Of a stretch of 52,881 nt of DNA, positions 1 through 9,697 are shown in pieces. The position numbers were made by a program, and so were the translations under genes. Location: assembly GCA_003427395.1 (NCBI GenBank), contig BFEA01000679.1:146620-199500 (forward strand). The letters are read 5' to 3'. The first letter of the stretch is position 1. Every line of letters starts with the position of its first letter. The stretch is from Chara braunii. Lineage: Eukaryota > Streptophyta > Charophyceae > Charales > Characeae. The notes beneath the pieces are model-generated. The model was not told the origin of the DNA. It saw only the letters and a list, made by a program, of their open reading frames with translations, and did no database searches.

Positions 1-97
1 ACAAAACACGCAATTCTACAGGACCGGGCCGCAGTGCACGACCGCCATACACACACACACGCACTCTCTCGCCTATCATGTACCGAAATGTGGGTCA

Positions 98-235
98 AGA
101 ACCATGTTGGATACGTGTTGGTTCATGTTGGAGGCTTGTACGAAACCATGTTGGAGTCGTTGAGAAAAAGTTTGAGCCCTGTTGGAAACCATGTTGGACT
201 CGTTGGGAATACGTTGATAATGTTGATGAGTAGTT
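98..235. repeat. Degenerate tandem repeat, about 44-bp unit
   Basis: The motif ACCATGTTGG recurs at 101, 145 and 188, a spacing of 43-44 bp, and each copy is followed by a GTTG-containing tail. The copies are diverged and no gene is visible. Nothing else is recognised in bases 1-290. Confidence 0.6.
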
Positions 236-653
236 GAACACAGCAGAAGACCCATTTTCAACAGTTGGTCACAACCCTTCTAGCGTGAATAAGTTAGACA
301 TCAAAATGAAATTTTTTTGAATTTCGGCGACAATTTTTCTGTTGTTACCAAAATTTATACAAAGACAAGTATAACAAAGGATCCCAGAAAATGCAAAAAT
401 TGACCTAAGTAAAAATAAAGTTAGCTCAGAAAATGCAGGAATTGAAACTAACTCCTATGGCTCTAGCACGTGGCGAGCAACTAAAGCAACTACCTATCAA
501 CTGAAGCTCAGACTAAGTAGTGGTATCACTCAGTCACATGCAGGTCAAACCACAAAGGTTAGTACTCTCACCATCCCCAAGTCAACTTAGCAAACAATAG
601 TTCATAGTCTTTCAATGATTTATCCCCTTATACCCAGCTTACATAGGACATAA

Positions 654-1379
654 AGCTAGGCCACCCAAACTTATGGAACATGTCTAGCTCAGCCATGGAG
701 TATACACAAACACAGGGCACAACAACTTTTCTCTTCTTTGGGCACATGATTAGGCCACCCTAGTCGCCCTGAACTATTTAAGTATCCAAAGTTTATATAA
801 TTGTCTGCACTTAGTCTTTTGAGGTAGCATATAACTGAGTTGATCATCTTCAGCTCAAGACTCAGTCTGCCTCTTCGTACCACAAGTTTATTCTTAATTA
901 GTACTCTCTCCAGTTGGTGATAAGCTATAGTCAGACCACCCAAACTTATGGAACCCCATCCGATTAGCCTGTTCATAGATAATATAATAATAGAGTATAA
1001 CAAAGTTATAGCCTTCTGGTTCCAGCATGTGCGAGGCGTTGGACCAAGACCACCCAAACTTATGGAACATGTCTTGGTCCTCAGCCTGGTTCATTTTCCC
1101 CAAAAACCAAAGCAGGAAGAGGTTGAGCCACCCAAACTTATGGAACATGCTCAGACCCCCTCGTTCAGGAACTAAAGAAACTGATAAAAACCCAAGTAAG
1201 CAAGGGGACCAGACTACCCAAACTTATGAATTTGACTGACTCCTGAAAACGCAATCACATTCAGCCCTCACAAGTCAGAGCAACCAGACCACCCAAACTT
1301 ATGAAACTCGTCTGGTCCTCCAGGCAACTCAAAGTAAAACATAGCACTGGGCCTTCCCAAACTTATGGAACTGGCCCAG
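654..1379 (-). repeat. Hairpin array 1 (about 7 units, loop TAAGTT in element sense)
   Basis: On the plus strand the core CACCCAAACTTATGGAAC repeats at 654, 932, 1041, 1123, 1206, 1283 and 1347, a spacing of 64-109 bp in the later part. Flanks form unit-specific inverted repeats: GGACCAAGAC/GTCTTGGTCC (1041-1050 and 1071-1080, perfect 10 bp), TGAGC/GCTCA (1124-1153), ACCAGAC/GTCTGGT (1283-1316), CTGGGCC/GGCCCAG (1347-1379), and AGCTAGGC/GTCTAGCT (654-689, one G-T pair). The units at 932 and 1206 have weak or lost arms, and a remnant at about 752 lacks the core. The apical part is CC-A-loop-T-GG on the plus strand. Confidence 0.8.
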
Positions 1380-1639
1380 CCTTTAGTTGACCCAGTCAAA
1401 CTTCATGCCAAATTACCTTTCCCCCACCCTTCCCCCAGATGCAACCCCACAATCTGCTTTCAATCAGGCAAAGAAGCTGAAACTGACATTATACATGCAT
1501 TCCTCTACTTAGTTTGGTCATGTCCTGAATAGAAAGCAAGAATCATAGGGACAGGCATGCATATACCAATCAAGCTATAGGGGAAATAGACAAACATGGG
1601 CGTAGTGGGTTGTACAGCTAAAGGTGGATTACCTGATGG
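1380..1639. other. Linker inside element copy 1
   Basis: Non-coding, C- and T-rich linker between the hairpin array and the conserved block. No gene or further repeat is seen. Confidence 0.4.
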
Positions 1640-1910
1640 TTCCCTGCCTCCAAAACCTCCCCTAGGTTCTGGCAGAGCTCCCGCAATCGGTGGGATGACT
1701 CCCCACAGAGTCTTGACGCGGACCTACGGGTTGCAATCCCGCCTGCCGCCTTCCTCTCGTAACCAACAGACTAGACTTAGAGTGAGAAGGGCAGGTGGAG
1801 AAAGGTTTGAGACTCTCAGATCCAAGGAGGGTGCACTCAGACTCGAGGAGAGAGGGCCTTGTTATCCTCAATCGCCTGAGGGCCCCGCAATGGCGGCCAA
1901 CTGACAGCTT
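1640..1910 (-). repeat. Conserved element block, copy 1
   Basis: The reverse complement matches 43,340-43,620 almost end to end, with shared phrases GGATTGCAACCCGTAGG, GAGAGGAAGGCGGCAGG and ATTGCGGGAGCTCT. Short open frames on both strands are incidental because the two copies do not keep a common frame. It lies immediately before the hairpin array in element orientation, as in copy 2. Confidence 0.8.
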
Positions 1911-2029
1911 GATCAGTGAAGTCAAATTGCCGAAGTCACCCCTTCTGACGAGCCTCCACCTCGTAGCGCCAAGCTCCCTCCCTAAGTCCAACTACTCCTC
2001 TAAGCCCCAACACCCTGTACCAGTCCTTA

Positions 2030-2490
2030 TGCGCAACATCAGTGCTCAGCGACGGTCAGCAGTAATGGCAGCAACCACCCACAGTCACCAGCAGAATGCA
2101 ACAGCGATGGCCAGCAGCAAGGCAACAGTCAACAGCAGCCACCGTACGCACCCACCCAACAGCAACCTGCAGCGGTAGCCTGTGCACAGTCAAGAAGAGC
2201 GGCAGCAGTAGTCACGTGCAGCACATCGCGACCACCGTCCGCAGCAGCATCAGCAGTGGTAGTCCGTGCCTAGATGCAGCCGACAGCGGCAGCTCGCCGC
2301 ACTACGTAGCAGCAACTGGCCTCAGTATGCAGCAGATTGCACTTCAAGCTCAGCCACAATACTGGTGGCAAAACGGTGAACCCCCGCATCTGCAACTTTT
2401 CCCCGTCCCACCAGGCTAACCCGAGCAGCAGTCAGCGGTGGTTGCTTGCTGCCACCTGCAGCAACAGTAGTAGATTCAAAGCCAGTTGTG
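2030..2490 (-). repeat. CAG/CAA-rich low-complexity stretch of the element
   Basis: Imperfect CAGCAG/CAACAG triplet-rich sequence, with overlapping open frames that are compositional. In element copy 2 the same position (about 42,890-43,180) is CTG/TTG-rich on the plus strand, as expected for an inverted copy. A short CTGTCTACAGTCCG tandem lies nearby at about 2,697-2,730. Confidence 0.55.
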
Positions 2491-3722
2491 CAGTAGCAAC
2501 CTTAGGTACCACCTTGCCTGCACAACTCTACCCTCTTGCCTTTCACTTTCAGTTATTCCGCTGCAACTCCATTCAACAGGTTAAAGCCTCGCTTCACTCT
2601 CCTTGTTGCGATAAGTCTGCACCTCCGCCCCTCAGTCTTCGCTACTTGGTATGAAACGAACGGCAGTGATTCCGGCTAGTGGTCAAGTCTGCAGTCCACT
2701 GTCTACAGTCCGCTGTCTACAGTCCGCAACCCACTGCCTGCCGGTACACGCACTGACCACGGGGATGGATTAGACAAACTTGGATCTCCTGCTGAGGGGC
2801 AAAGGTACATGCCGCTGTCTGAAGTCATGCACATCGAGGGGTACGGAGAGTTTGCCTCTGCCAATACGTCGAGCAACACACCTACTTCTTCTCTCTCTCT
2901 CTCTTACTCTCTCGACCACCGTTCTGCCGTCCGCTCGCTATATCATCCTCTTACCATTCACAGCCTCTCCGTCCGAAGAAGGTGAGTACCTTCTCCTCAC
3001 TCACCTATCCCCTTGTAGCCTCGTCCGTGTTCGCTCCCAGCTCATAGCCGCTCTTCGTTTCAGCAGCGGACCTTCCTTCACACGGTGGCCAGGCACATCG
3101 ACTTGTATAAGAACTAGCGTGGTGAGGCCGAGCTTAGCGGCTGCGAGGAGGAACAAGTCACGGCCGCAGTTTGGAGGGTGACCAGCGGGATCTCGAGGGG
3201 CGCTGCTGTGGCAACCACGACGACGAGCAAACTTCAAACGCGGCGTTTCAACGGCGTCAGCCATATGAGCAAAGCTCACGGCAAAGGCACACGGAGCCCA
3301 AGGTAGTGGTCGTAATGGCGAGCAACAACTGCCCCGAGACGCGCTCAGAAAACACGTAGGGTGGGAATGAACTCTTCCTTATAAAACGGAAAAATACATC
3401 ATTCCCTCACTGCACTCCCTGCTTGGCCCTTCCTGCACCACGCAGCCCCAGTACCCTCTGGCGGCCAAACCACAACTCTAAGTCGAATTCCACCACTGCC
3501 ATCGGATTCGCGATGGCCAGAAACCCCTGGTTAGAGCCTTCCCTTGCCCGAATCAATCCGGAACTGGTCGAGCTTCGTGACGATCATTCCCTCCATCTCC
3601 TTTTCTCACGACATCACCCCGCAGCTCCACTCCTTCGTACCTCGAAATCTATTCACTAACACTAGGAACTAACCTCATAATCTGACTCGCCTACATCGAA
3701 AACCCCCGAAACGACCCTTCAC
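2490..3722. other. Element copy 1, middle part without recognised gene
   Basis: GC-rich sequence with a (CT)n tract near 2,890-2,920. The best open frame is 3,001-3,279 minus (92 aa, basic C-terminus), which resembles no family I know. It sits roughly where copy 2 has the 191-codon frame at 40,825-41,400, but no sequence match is evident. Confidence 0.3.
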
Positions 3723-4006
3723 TCACCCGTTTATATGAAGAATCGGGTGAGTTAACCGATTCCTACTTCCATCAACTTCTACCTCTCTCGATACTACGCG
3801 CAGCGTTTTTCTTATCTAACTTTCTCTATCCTAAATTTCACGCTAATCAGACCTTGGATTCGGATTCGCCTAAGCCAAAATCATCAAATTTGCATCTTCT
3901 CTCGCCCGGAATCGGGCGGGTTATGCATTCTCCCCTTCGGTGCTGCTTTCTCTCTCCGCCATCTTCATTCTTCCTTCCTCAACTGTACCCGGCGCCATTT
4001 CGCGCC
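3723..4006. other. Three stem-loops with counterparts in copy 2
   Basis: TCACCCG/CGGGTGA (3723-3729 with 3744-3750), CGCCCG/CGGGCG (3903-3918) and GGCGC/GCGCC (3991-4006). Copy 2 has TCGCCCAATTC/GAATCGGGCGA (40546-40573), TCGCCCAATTCT/AGAATCGGACGA (40738-40765) and GGCAC/GTGCC (40465-40480). Base pairs change between copies while pairing is kept, for example GGCGC/GCGCC against GGCAC/GTGCC. Confidence 0.6.
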
Positions 4007-5056
4007 CGGATCCATTCCCCTCCCTCCTTACTCTCGGCGCTGTGTCCCCCTCTTCGCCCGTTGCCTTTCGTTTCCGGTAGCACTTCGCACAGACGGGCGC
4101 CAAACCCCGTTCTCCCTTCCCATCGTGCCTTGCCTCCCGATGCTTCGCTGCCTGCTCCCCAACACTCCCCCTCACCTGCTAGCGCTCCGCTAGTGTTTGT
4201 CTCCGACACTCTTTTCTCCTCCCGTCCTCCGTATCCCCTCCGTCCGACCTCACGATTCGTGCCCCCCCCTCTCTTTTTTTTTTTTCGACGGTCCCCGCCC
4301 CCGCGCAGCATTCGTCTCTATAGCGGCCAGCCAACGGTCCGACAGCCTTAAGGCATACTCACACAACGACGACAAACTGACATACCGCGAGGCCGCGGGT
4401 TCGCAGCCCGCAGCGCCGACGTGGGGAACAGGGCCGCGGACGGCGCAGGCCTCTTTTTCATTTGCAGTGAGCGGCGTAGCCAAGGCGGGCAGGCATGCAA
4501 GCGGCGCGCAGGAGGTTGCGGGTTAGAGGTCCATAACTGTCCGCGGCGCACTTAGTGCTAACCAACGGTGACAGTCTGCCTCAAAACTTCGACCGGTAAT
4601 AGCAGGTTGTTTAGCTATCACGGGTGCGAGTGTGAGTGTGAGCAGGCTGTGTCATCCCATCTGCAGCGGGGGACAATGAAGAGGTAGGCACAGCCACTGG
4701 CAAAATGCGTGGTCTTTGTGTTAGGCGAAGCCCCACCCACGGCCGCGCCCCATTCTTGACTGTCATGGTTGAGGCGGGAGGGAAGATGCATCGTCTGTGG
4801 TGGCTAGATGGAGACAACAAAGTTATGTTCGCAGGGGTCTGCTGTGAAAACCTCAGGAGTAGTGACAAGAAGTCAGAGGAGCCGAATTGAAAGAATGTGA
4901 AAGGTGATGAAAGATTTGAGAGAAGAGTGTAGTGTGGCTTTAGTAAAAAGAAGAAAAAAAAAAGAACGTGTAGGTAACCGGGGCCAGCGTTGTGCCAGCA
5001 GTGTCTGCAGCCGGGAAAACGTATGGAAGTTGCTGTACCATGGAATGCCGGCCCAC
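4007..5056. other. Non-coding; contains a dispersed-repeat fragment and a tRNA T-arm-like hairpin
   Basis: 4,465-4,710 is related to 17,745-17,955: both contain GGCATGCAAGCG, AGGAGGTTGC, a GTGAGTGTGAG run and GGGGGACAATGAA in the same order. At 4395-4411, GCGGG-TTCGCAG-CCCGC is a perfect 5-bp stem with a seven-base TTC loop, like a tRNA T-arm, but no complete tRNA could be folded around it. No gene is supported. Confidence 0.4.
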
Positions 5057-6166
5057 GCAGCCGGTTCAGTTTTCTTTTTTTTATACAGAAGAAATGATGT
5101 TTTTTGTAATAGCCGGAAAACGGGTCCGGCGTCGCTCATATATTTGGCATGGTGATGTGGACGTGGGCGAGGCACCCCTGGCTGGGCTCATCTTCAACCG
5201 TAGCCTGTGAAGCGTGTAAGCAAAAAAGGGCAAACGAAGTATAAAAAAAGGCCATCGAAAAGGTCGCCCTTCTGTTACCAACTCCAGCGATTCTACAAAG
5301 AGGGTTCACGATTGAAAGCCCAGTCTCTGCAGCCCAAGCGACCAGAATCTATTTTCGCTGTATTTTGTCGTATGAGTAAACCCACAGAACTCAAAAACAG
5401 CATGCTAAACTGCACAGGGAAAAGGCCCAAAAAAGCAACTTTGAAAATGGTTGTCCAGGTGAGGCCAATGGAAAAAGATCCGGAAAGCTCCCTGTCTGTA
5501 AGCAAACGATTTTAAGGCGCTGGCTGTGTAACCTTTCTTTTTCGCATTCTGTATTCCCAGCCTACAAAGACAGCTTGCTTTATAGCGTAGTTCATATTTG
5601 TTTTCATCATTGCAGCCGGTTCGTTTTTCTTTTTTGTATACAGAAGAAACGACACTTTTTTTAATAGCCGGAAAACGGGTCCGGCTTCCCTCATACACTT
5701 GGCACGCAGATGTGGGCGCGGGCGAGGCACCCCCGACTGGGCTCATCTTCAAGCGTAGCCTGTCAAGCGCGCAAGCAAAAAAGGGCAAACGAATTATACA
5801 AAAAAACTATTGAAAACGTCGCCCTTCTGTTACCAACTTCAGCGATTCTACAAAGAGGGTCCACGGCTGAAAGTTTAGTCTCTGCAGCCAAAGCGACCAG
5901 AATCTATCTTTGTTGTATTGTGTCGTATAAGTAAACCTGCAAAACTCTAAAACAGCATGTTAAACTGCACAGGCAAAAGGTCGAAAAAAACAACTCCGAA
6001 AACGGTCCTCTAGGCGAGGCGAATGGAAAAAGATCCGGAAAGCGCCCTGTCTGTAATTGAATGATTTTAATGCGCTGGCTGTGTGGCCTTTTTTTTTGGC
6101 AGTTTGTACTCCCAGGCTACAAAGTCAGTTTGCTTTACAGCGTAGTTGATATTTGCTTCTATCATC
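5057..6166. repeat. Tandem duplication, two copies of about 555 bp
   Basis: Copy 1 is 5,057-5,611 and copy 2 is 5,612-6,166. Both start GCAGCCGGTTC and share the phrases AGCCGGAAAACGGGTCCGGC, GTCGCCCTTCTGTTACCAAC and GAAAAAGATCCGGAAAGC in the same order at the same offset. They differ by many substitutions and a few small indels. Short frames in the unit (for example 5,207-5,515 plus) are not kept open in both copies, so I treat it as non-coding. It lies downstream, on the minus strand, of the Helitron and its neighbouring open frame. Confidence 0.75.
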
Positions 6167-6491
6167 GAAGCCGCAAGATGTGATGTTGTTTGCATAACAG
6201 CATTTCGAAGACTCCATATTGTCAGTATAGCATCAGCCCGAACAGTCTCTTCTGCAGGGGCTGAATGACCAAGGGACAGTCGCCTTCCCGAAGTCATCTT
6301 TATCAGTAAAAATCAACCATTTCATAGCGTAGCCGGGCCGGGGACAGCGACATCGGACTATGTTGAGTACTCTTAGAATGGCCAAAGACATTTCAGAAAA
6401 GAAAAGAAGACGCTGGATGTCTATCATTTGTGTTCGCCAGCAAAATCTGTATGCTGGAGTAACCTTTGTCGTTCTGTGTATGTGTAGTTTT
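6167..6491. other. No gene seen
   Basis: Unique-looking sequence between the 555-bp tandem and the downstream open frame. No feature is supported. Confidence 0.3.
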
Positions 6492-7109
6492 CTACAGAAG
6501 TCTGTCTGCGATCTGCGGAATGTCGATTTCATGGAGAGCTGTAATTACATATCCACCGGCTGTAGCATTGGTCGAACGTATTGGGGCTGCAAAATCCCGG
6601 TCGGCATTGAAGAGTGTTCCAAACCGAAACAATGCGACGCCAACGACACAGGGAAGGGGATGGCAGATAGCCTGAAGCGTCATGATTGCGACTCGTTTCC
6701 CAAGCCTTTGCACGGCGGTCCAAAGAACGGCAGCCGGACCATGATGAAAAACAGCATCGTCGCCTCGTATCCAAAAAGTACAATCAATTCGATGTGTGTA
6801 TAGTCTAATGGCAACAACGTGCACGAAACCAATTGCCACATCGTCGAGGAGGATATAGCACATCATGTTTGCAACACTTCGTATTGCATATCATGAAAAG
6901 AGCACGTCATGAAAGTCGCTCCATTCCAATGTTATGGTAGGATTGCCGATGCAATTTTCGCCTGACCAATATGGTGTTGGTTGAAGCCTGACGACGTTGT
7001 TTCCAGGTAGGACGAGCGGCTCAAACATAGCAGACATCCGTGGCACAGGCTTGATAGGAATGCACTGCATGTAATAGATCTGCACGAACGAAAACAGGAG
7101 AAGAGACAA
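6492..7109 (-). pseudogene. OB-fold-like family member 1, one in-frame TGA
   Basis: One minus-strand frame runs from 7109 to a TAG at 6492, interrupted only by TGA at 6891-6893. I do not recognise the family. The part after the TGA aligns, with low identity, with three other minus-strand frames in this window (22,163-21,657; 28,717-27,953; 30,274-29,702). The shared pattern is a hydrophobic strand ending in Asp-rich turns (here FWIRGDDA), then a loop with L.K..V, then P..VGVALFR followed by a hydrophobic/aromatic segment. The hydrophobic-strand pattern suggests a small beta-barrel (OB-fold), which would fit a ssDNA-binding accessory, but this is inference. It lies 0.5 kb downstream of the Helitron on the same strand. 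The opposite strand has a 147-codon frame (6,360-6,803) that I consider the shadow. Confidence 0.4.
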
Positions 7110-7613
7110 AGGCGCTGATGCTTACAATACAGGAAATCAAAACAGGGCTTCGTGTAATCATTAGTACCATCATGCATGTTTGAGGAAAACATAATGAAGG
7201 TCATAGCTTGTGTGAAGGAGAACCAGCTTTCATATAGAGGGAGTGGCTGAGGCGGCGAACACAAACAGCAAGACATGGAGACCCGACATGCAGATGAGGA
7301 GGCGTTTGTGTCGTCCTTTTCATCTTTCACCGTTTACGGCATGAGGAGGTGTGAGAGTTCAGTTTTGAGTAGCAGATGTAGAAAGGTCAGGGCACAACAA
7401 GAGAGGGTTACAAAAACAAACATCGGTGTAAACGGAGGGGGGTTTGTAGAGGTAGTATGTGAAGGGGGAAAAGGCATCAACGAGAGGTTGCGTAAGACGA
7501 GTGTACCTTGTATGAAGATGCGTTGATGTGATAGGCCGACTTCGACATATATTACGCGTCTGACGACCTGCGTAAAGCATGGTTGTGGAGAAGCAAATCG
7601 AAGCGGGGGAGCA
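7110..7613. other. Spacer between Helitron and downstream frame
   Basis: Several overlapping short frames on both strands and no conserved motif. It could hold an intron or the Helitron 3' region. I did not find a convincing CTRR end with its hairpin. Confidence 0.3.
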
Positions 7614-8342
7614 CTAAAGATGCGGAGTCTCACAAAGCAGATCGGAAAGATAAGGATATAGGAGATGAGGATGTGGCATTATTGGCTGTAAATTGCGGGT
7701 GATGAGCTTGTTATGGATAATTCTTCTATAATATGGCATGTCCGCTTGTGAAAAATCTGAGGTATGTAAAAATTGACTGTCTAGTAATAAATGATGGATC
7801 ATGACAAGCTTAAAAACGCCACAATCTGCAGTGTTTGATTGGGGAGGACCATTCAAAATCCGGCAAGGAGCATTTGTGAGCTTTTTGAGGTCATTGTGTT
7901 GTTGGGATAACCTGCGTTTGATTGTATTGAAGAAATTGTCGTCATTGAAATATAAACTATCATAATAAGGAATCTGCGAGTTCTCGAAGTCGAGGAAGCC
8001 CAAAGTCCAGTGGTTGTTGTTGCAATGAACAGGGAGGAAAAAACGTCCAATAGTTGAAAGTGGGCGTTCGCGAAGGTAGCGGCGGATTTGACGGTGGATG
8101 TATACATTATCATGTTTTGCAATGTCATGGCTGTATGTAAAGAAGTTGGCAATAATGGTAGTGGCATATTTAGTCATCAGCAAATCAACATAGTCATTAA
8201 TAGGCAAATCAGACAACCATGTTGTGGCATGAAGCGTTATATATAGACATTCATCGGAGTCCATCAAATATGGGAAAATTTCATCTGAGTTGGCACCGTC
8301 GGAAGCCAAGTCATTAATATAAGGCGAAAGCGTAGGAGACAT
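7614..8342 (-). pseudogene. Ulp1/SENP-type cysteine protease (C48) domain at the Helitron C-terminus
   Basis: Numbered from ATG 8342 (242 codons), the peptidase has His111 in NNNHWTLGFLD, Asp118, the oxyanion Gln168 in GPPQSNTADCG and Cys174. The aromatic WLSDLPINDY phrase before it is the usual C48 lead-in. All catalytic residues are present and this segment has no stop or frameshift, unlike the rest of the element. Ulp1 enzymes cleave SUMO-like conjugates. In a transposon polyprotein the domain may process the protein itself or remove SUMO from host factors, but that is inference. It ends in TAG at 7614. It is in frame with the helicase upstream (only TAA 8481 intervenes), so it is annotated as part of the pseudogene rather than as an independent gene. 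Confidence 0.88.
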
Positions 8343-8480
8343 GGAGGCAGGCGAGGATGCATGGCAGGCGACGACATCTAACGACGCTTGGACAGATCGA
8401 ACGTTGGCCGGAGGATGGGGAAGTTGTTGAACAACGTTGGCAGCAACCGGGCCTGAGAATCTGTTAGCAGATTCCTTGAT

Positions 8481-9697
8481 TTAAAAAGACATGTCATTGA
8501 GGTTAAGAAAAGGAGTGGATGCGTTAGAGGCATGCGGGGGTGTAAGGTGGCCGTTTAATCCTGAAGACGCTTTGGCAGTAAAAGCGGTACAAGAAGGACG
8601 AGGAAGCTGGACCGACGTTGAGGGTGAGCTGTTTTTTGTCAACGCAGACGAAGGACGTGAATCAGAGGAGCCAAAAAGTGAGGAAGAGAAAGACAACGAT
8701 GGTAGAATTAGTGGATCTGGCGAGACAGACCGAGGGAACATAGACTTCACGAAGGCAGAGCAGAGGAGCGAGTTGGACAGCGAAAGCAGCCTGGTGCCCT
8801 TAATGAGTATAGTGGTATCAGGTTTGAAAAACGAAGTGATTACAGAAGTAAGTGGTTTGAGCGTAAAAAAGGCGTGTCGATTTACCGCGCGCGAGACAAC
8901 AATGTATCCTTGTTGGGGGACGTCCACGCGGTTTTTGGTCGAGTTGGGTTTACTCATCCAGTCCACGACAACTAGAGATGTCAGAGTTTCGCCTTGAATT
9001 TTATAAAGCGTAGAAGATATAGCAGAAACAAATGAGAATTGTTTAGGATAGAGTATGCCGGATCGGTCGGGATTATCGGGTGTTGGTGGGAGTTCATGTG
9101 GAAACGCAAGCACGACAGAGCATTTGGTTTTAGGCAGCGTGACAAAGGCGGCATCGGGCGGATAATTCGGGAATAGAACATTAAAGCCACCAATATTATC
9201 ATGTACGAGGCGGAATTGTGTAGACGGTGGAAACTGAAGCGAGTGCAATATCACGAATGTTTCATTAGCAATACCGCGCTTTGGGTCAACATTGTGGGTA
9301 AACATGACTGGCATTGTTGGGAACAGGTCGAGAAATGGGGCATATCTACCGAGTAGGTTGTCCGACAGTTCCATGATGCATCGAATGTCTTGTTTATTCT
9401 TGCCCTGCAAAGATTTTCGAAGTCGGCAAGTATTCGTATAGGATAGTGCGATTCAGGAAGCGTTTTGGAGAAATGCTTTGTGTATGTATGTATGAGATGT
9501 GTCCGTGTTTGATTGTCGGGAGTCAAGTAAACTCTGGTGTGATGAGGATGTGTGTTTGACAATTATGCGGCCGAAAGAGGGCGCAGGGGGTTTGATGAGA
9601 TGATAGTTGAGGGATTAATTGAAAGGATTCGTTGATTGATGATATCAACAAATTCTTTTATCCAAATACCCTTTCGTGCGGCAGAGCATCCTAAACC
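8481..9697 (-). pseudogene. PIF1-like helicase, C-terminal half
   Basis: Downstream of TGA 9698 the same frame stays readable through TAA 9563 and is then lost near 9,415. From 9410 the new frame carries MPVMFTHNVDP..GIANET, the PIF1 C-terminal phrase, then STLYKIQGETL (motif V/VI region) and YIVVSRAVNRHAFFTL with the conserved Ser-Arg. A Ser-rich linker follows up to TAA 8481. Beyond that the same frame continues for 47 codons into the protease domain, which shows that helicase and protease were one polypeptide. Confidence 0.85.

Larger units (their letters stand above)
290..4006 (-). mobile_element. Hairpin-rich repeat element, copy 1 (inverted relative to copy 2)
   Basis: Read on the minus strand, this interval carries the same ordered landmarks as 40,440-45,760 on the plus strand. 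They are: a block with the phrase AAGATGGCGGAGAGAG (here about 3,940-4,006), stem-loops of the CGCCC/GGGCG type, a CAG/CTG-rich stretch (2,030-2,490), a conserved block (1,640-1,910), a hairpin array (654-1,379) and a tail with the phrase CTTTGTATAAA (near 340-370). A further tail match (GCTCGCCA, GAGCCATAGG) lies near 450-480 here and 45,270-45,300 in copy 2. No conserved protein frame runs through it. The largest frames here (for example 3,854-4,351 plus) are proline/serine-rich and look like shadows of GC-rich DNA. It may be a long LTR or untranslated part of a retroelement; terminal repeats and target-site duplications were not identified. Seen: the collinearity. Inferred: that it is mobile. 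Confidence 0.65.

Noticed and set aside
3854-4351. 165-codon Pro/Ser-rich plus frame
   Set aside because: Composition reflects C/T-rich DNA of the element. The inverted copy does not preserve the frame.
4395-4411. tRNA gene (perfect T-arm)
   Set aside because: No acceptor stem, D-arm or anticodon arm pairs around it.
6360-6803. 147-codon plus-strand frame
   Set aside because: It overlaps the minus-strand frame that shows similarity to three other frames in the window. The plus frame has no motif.
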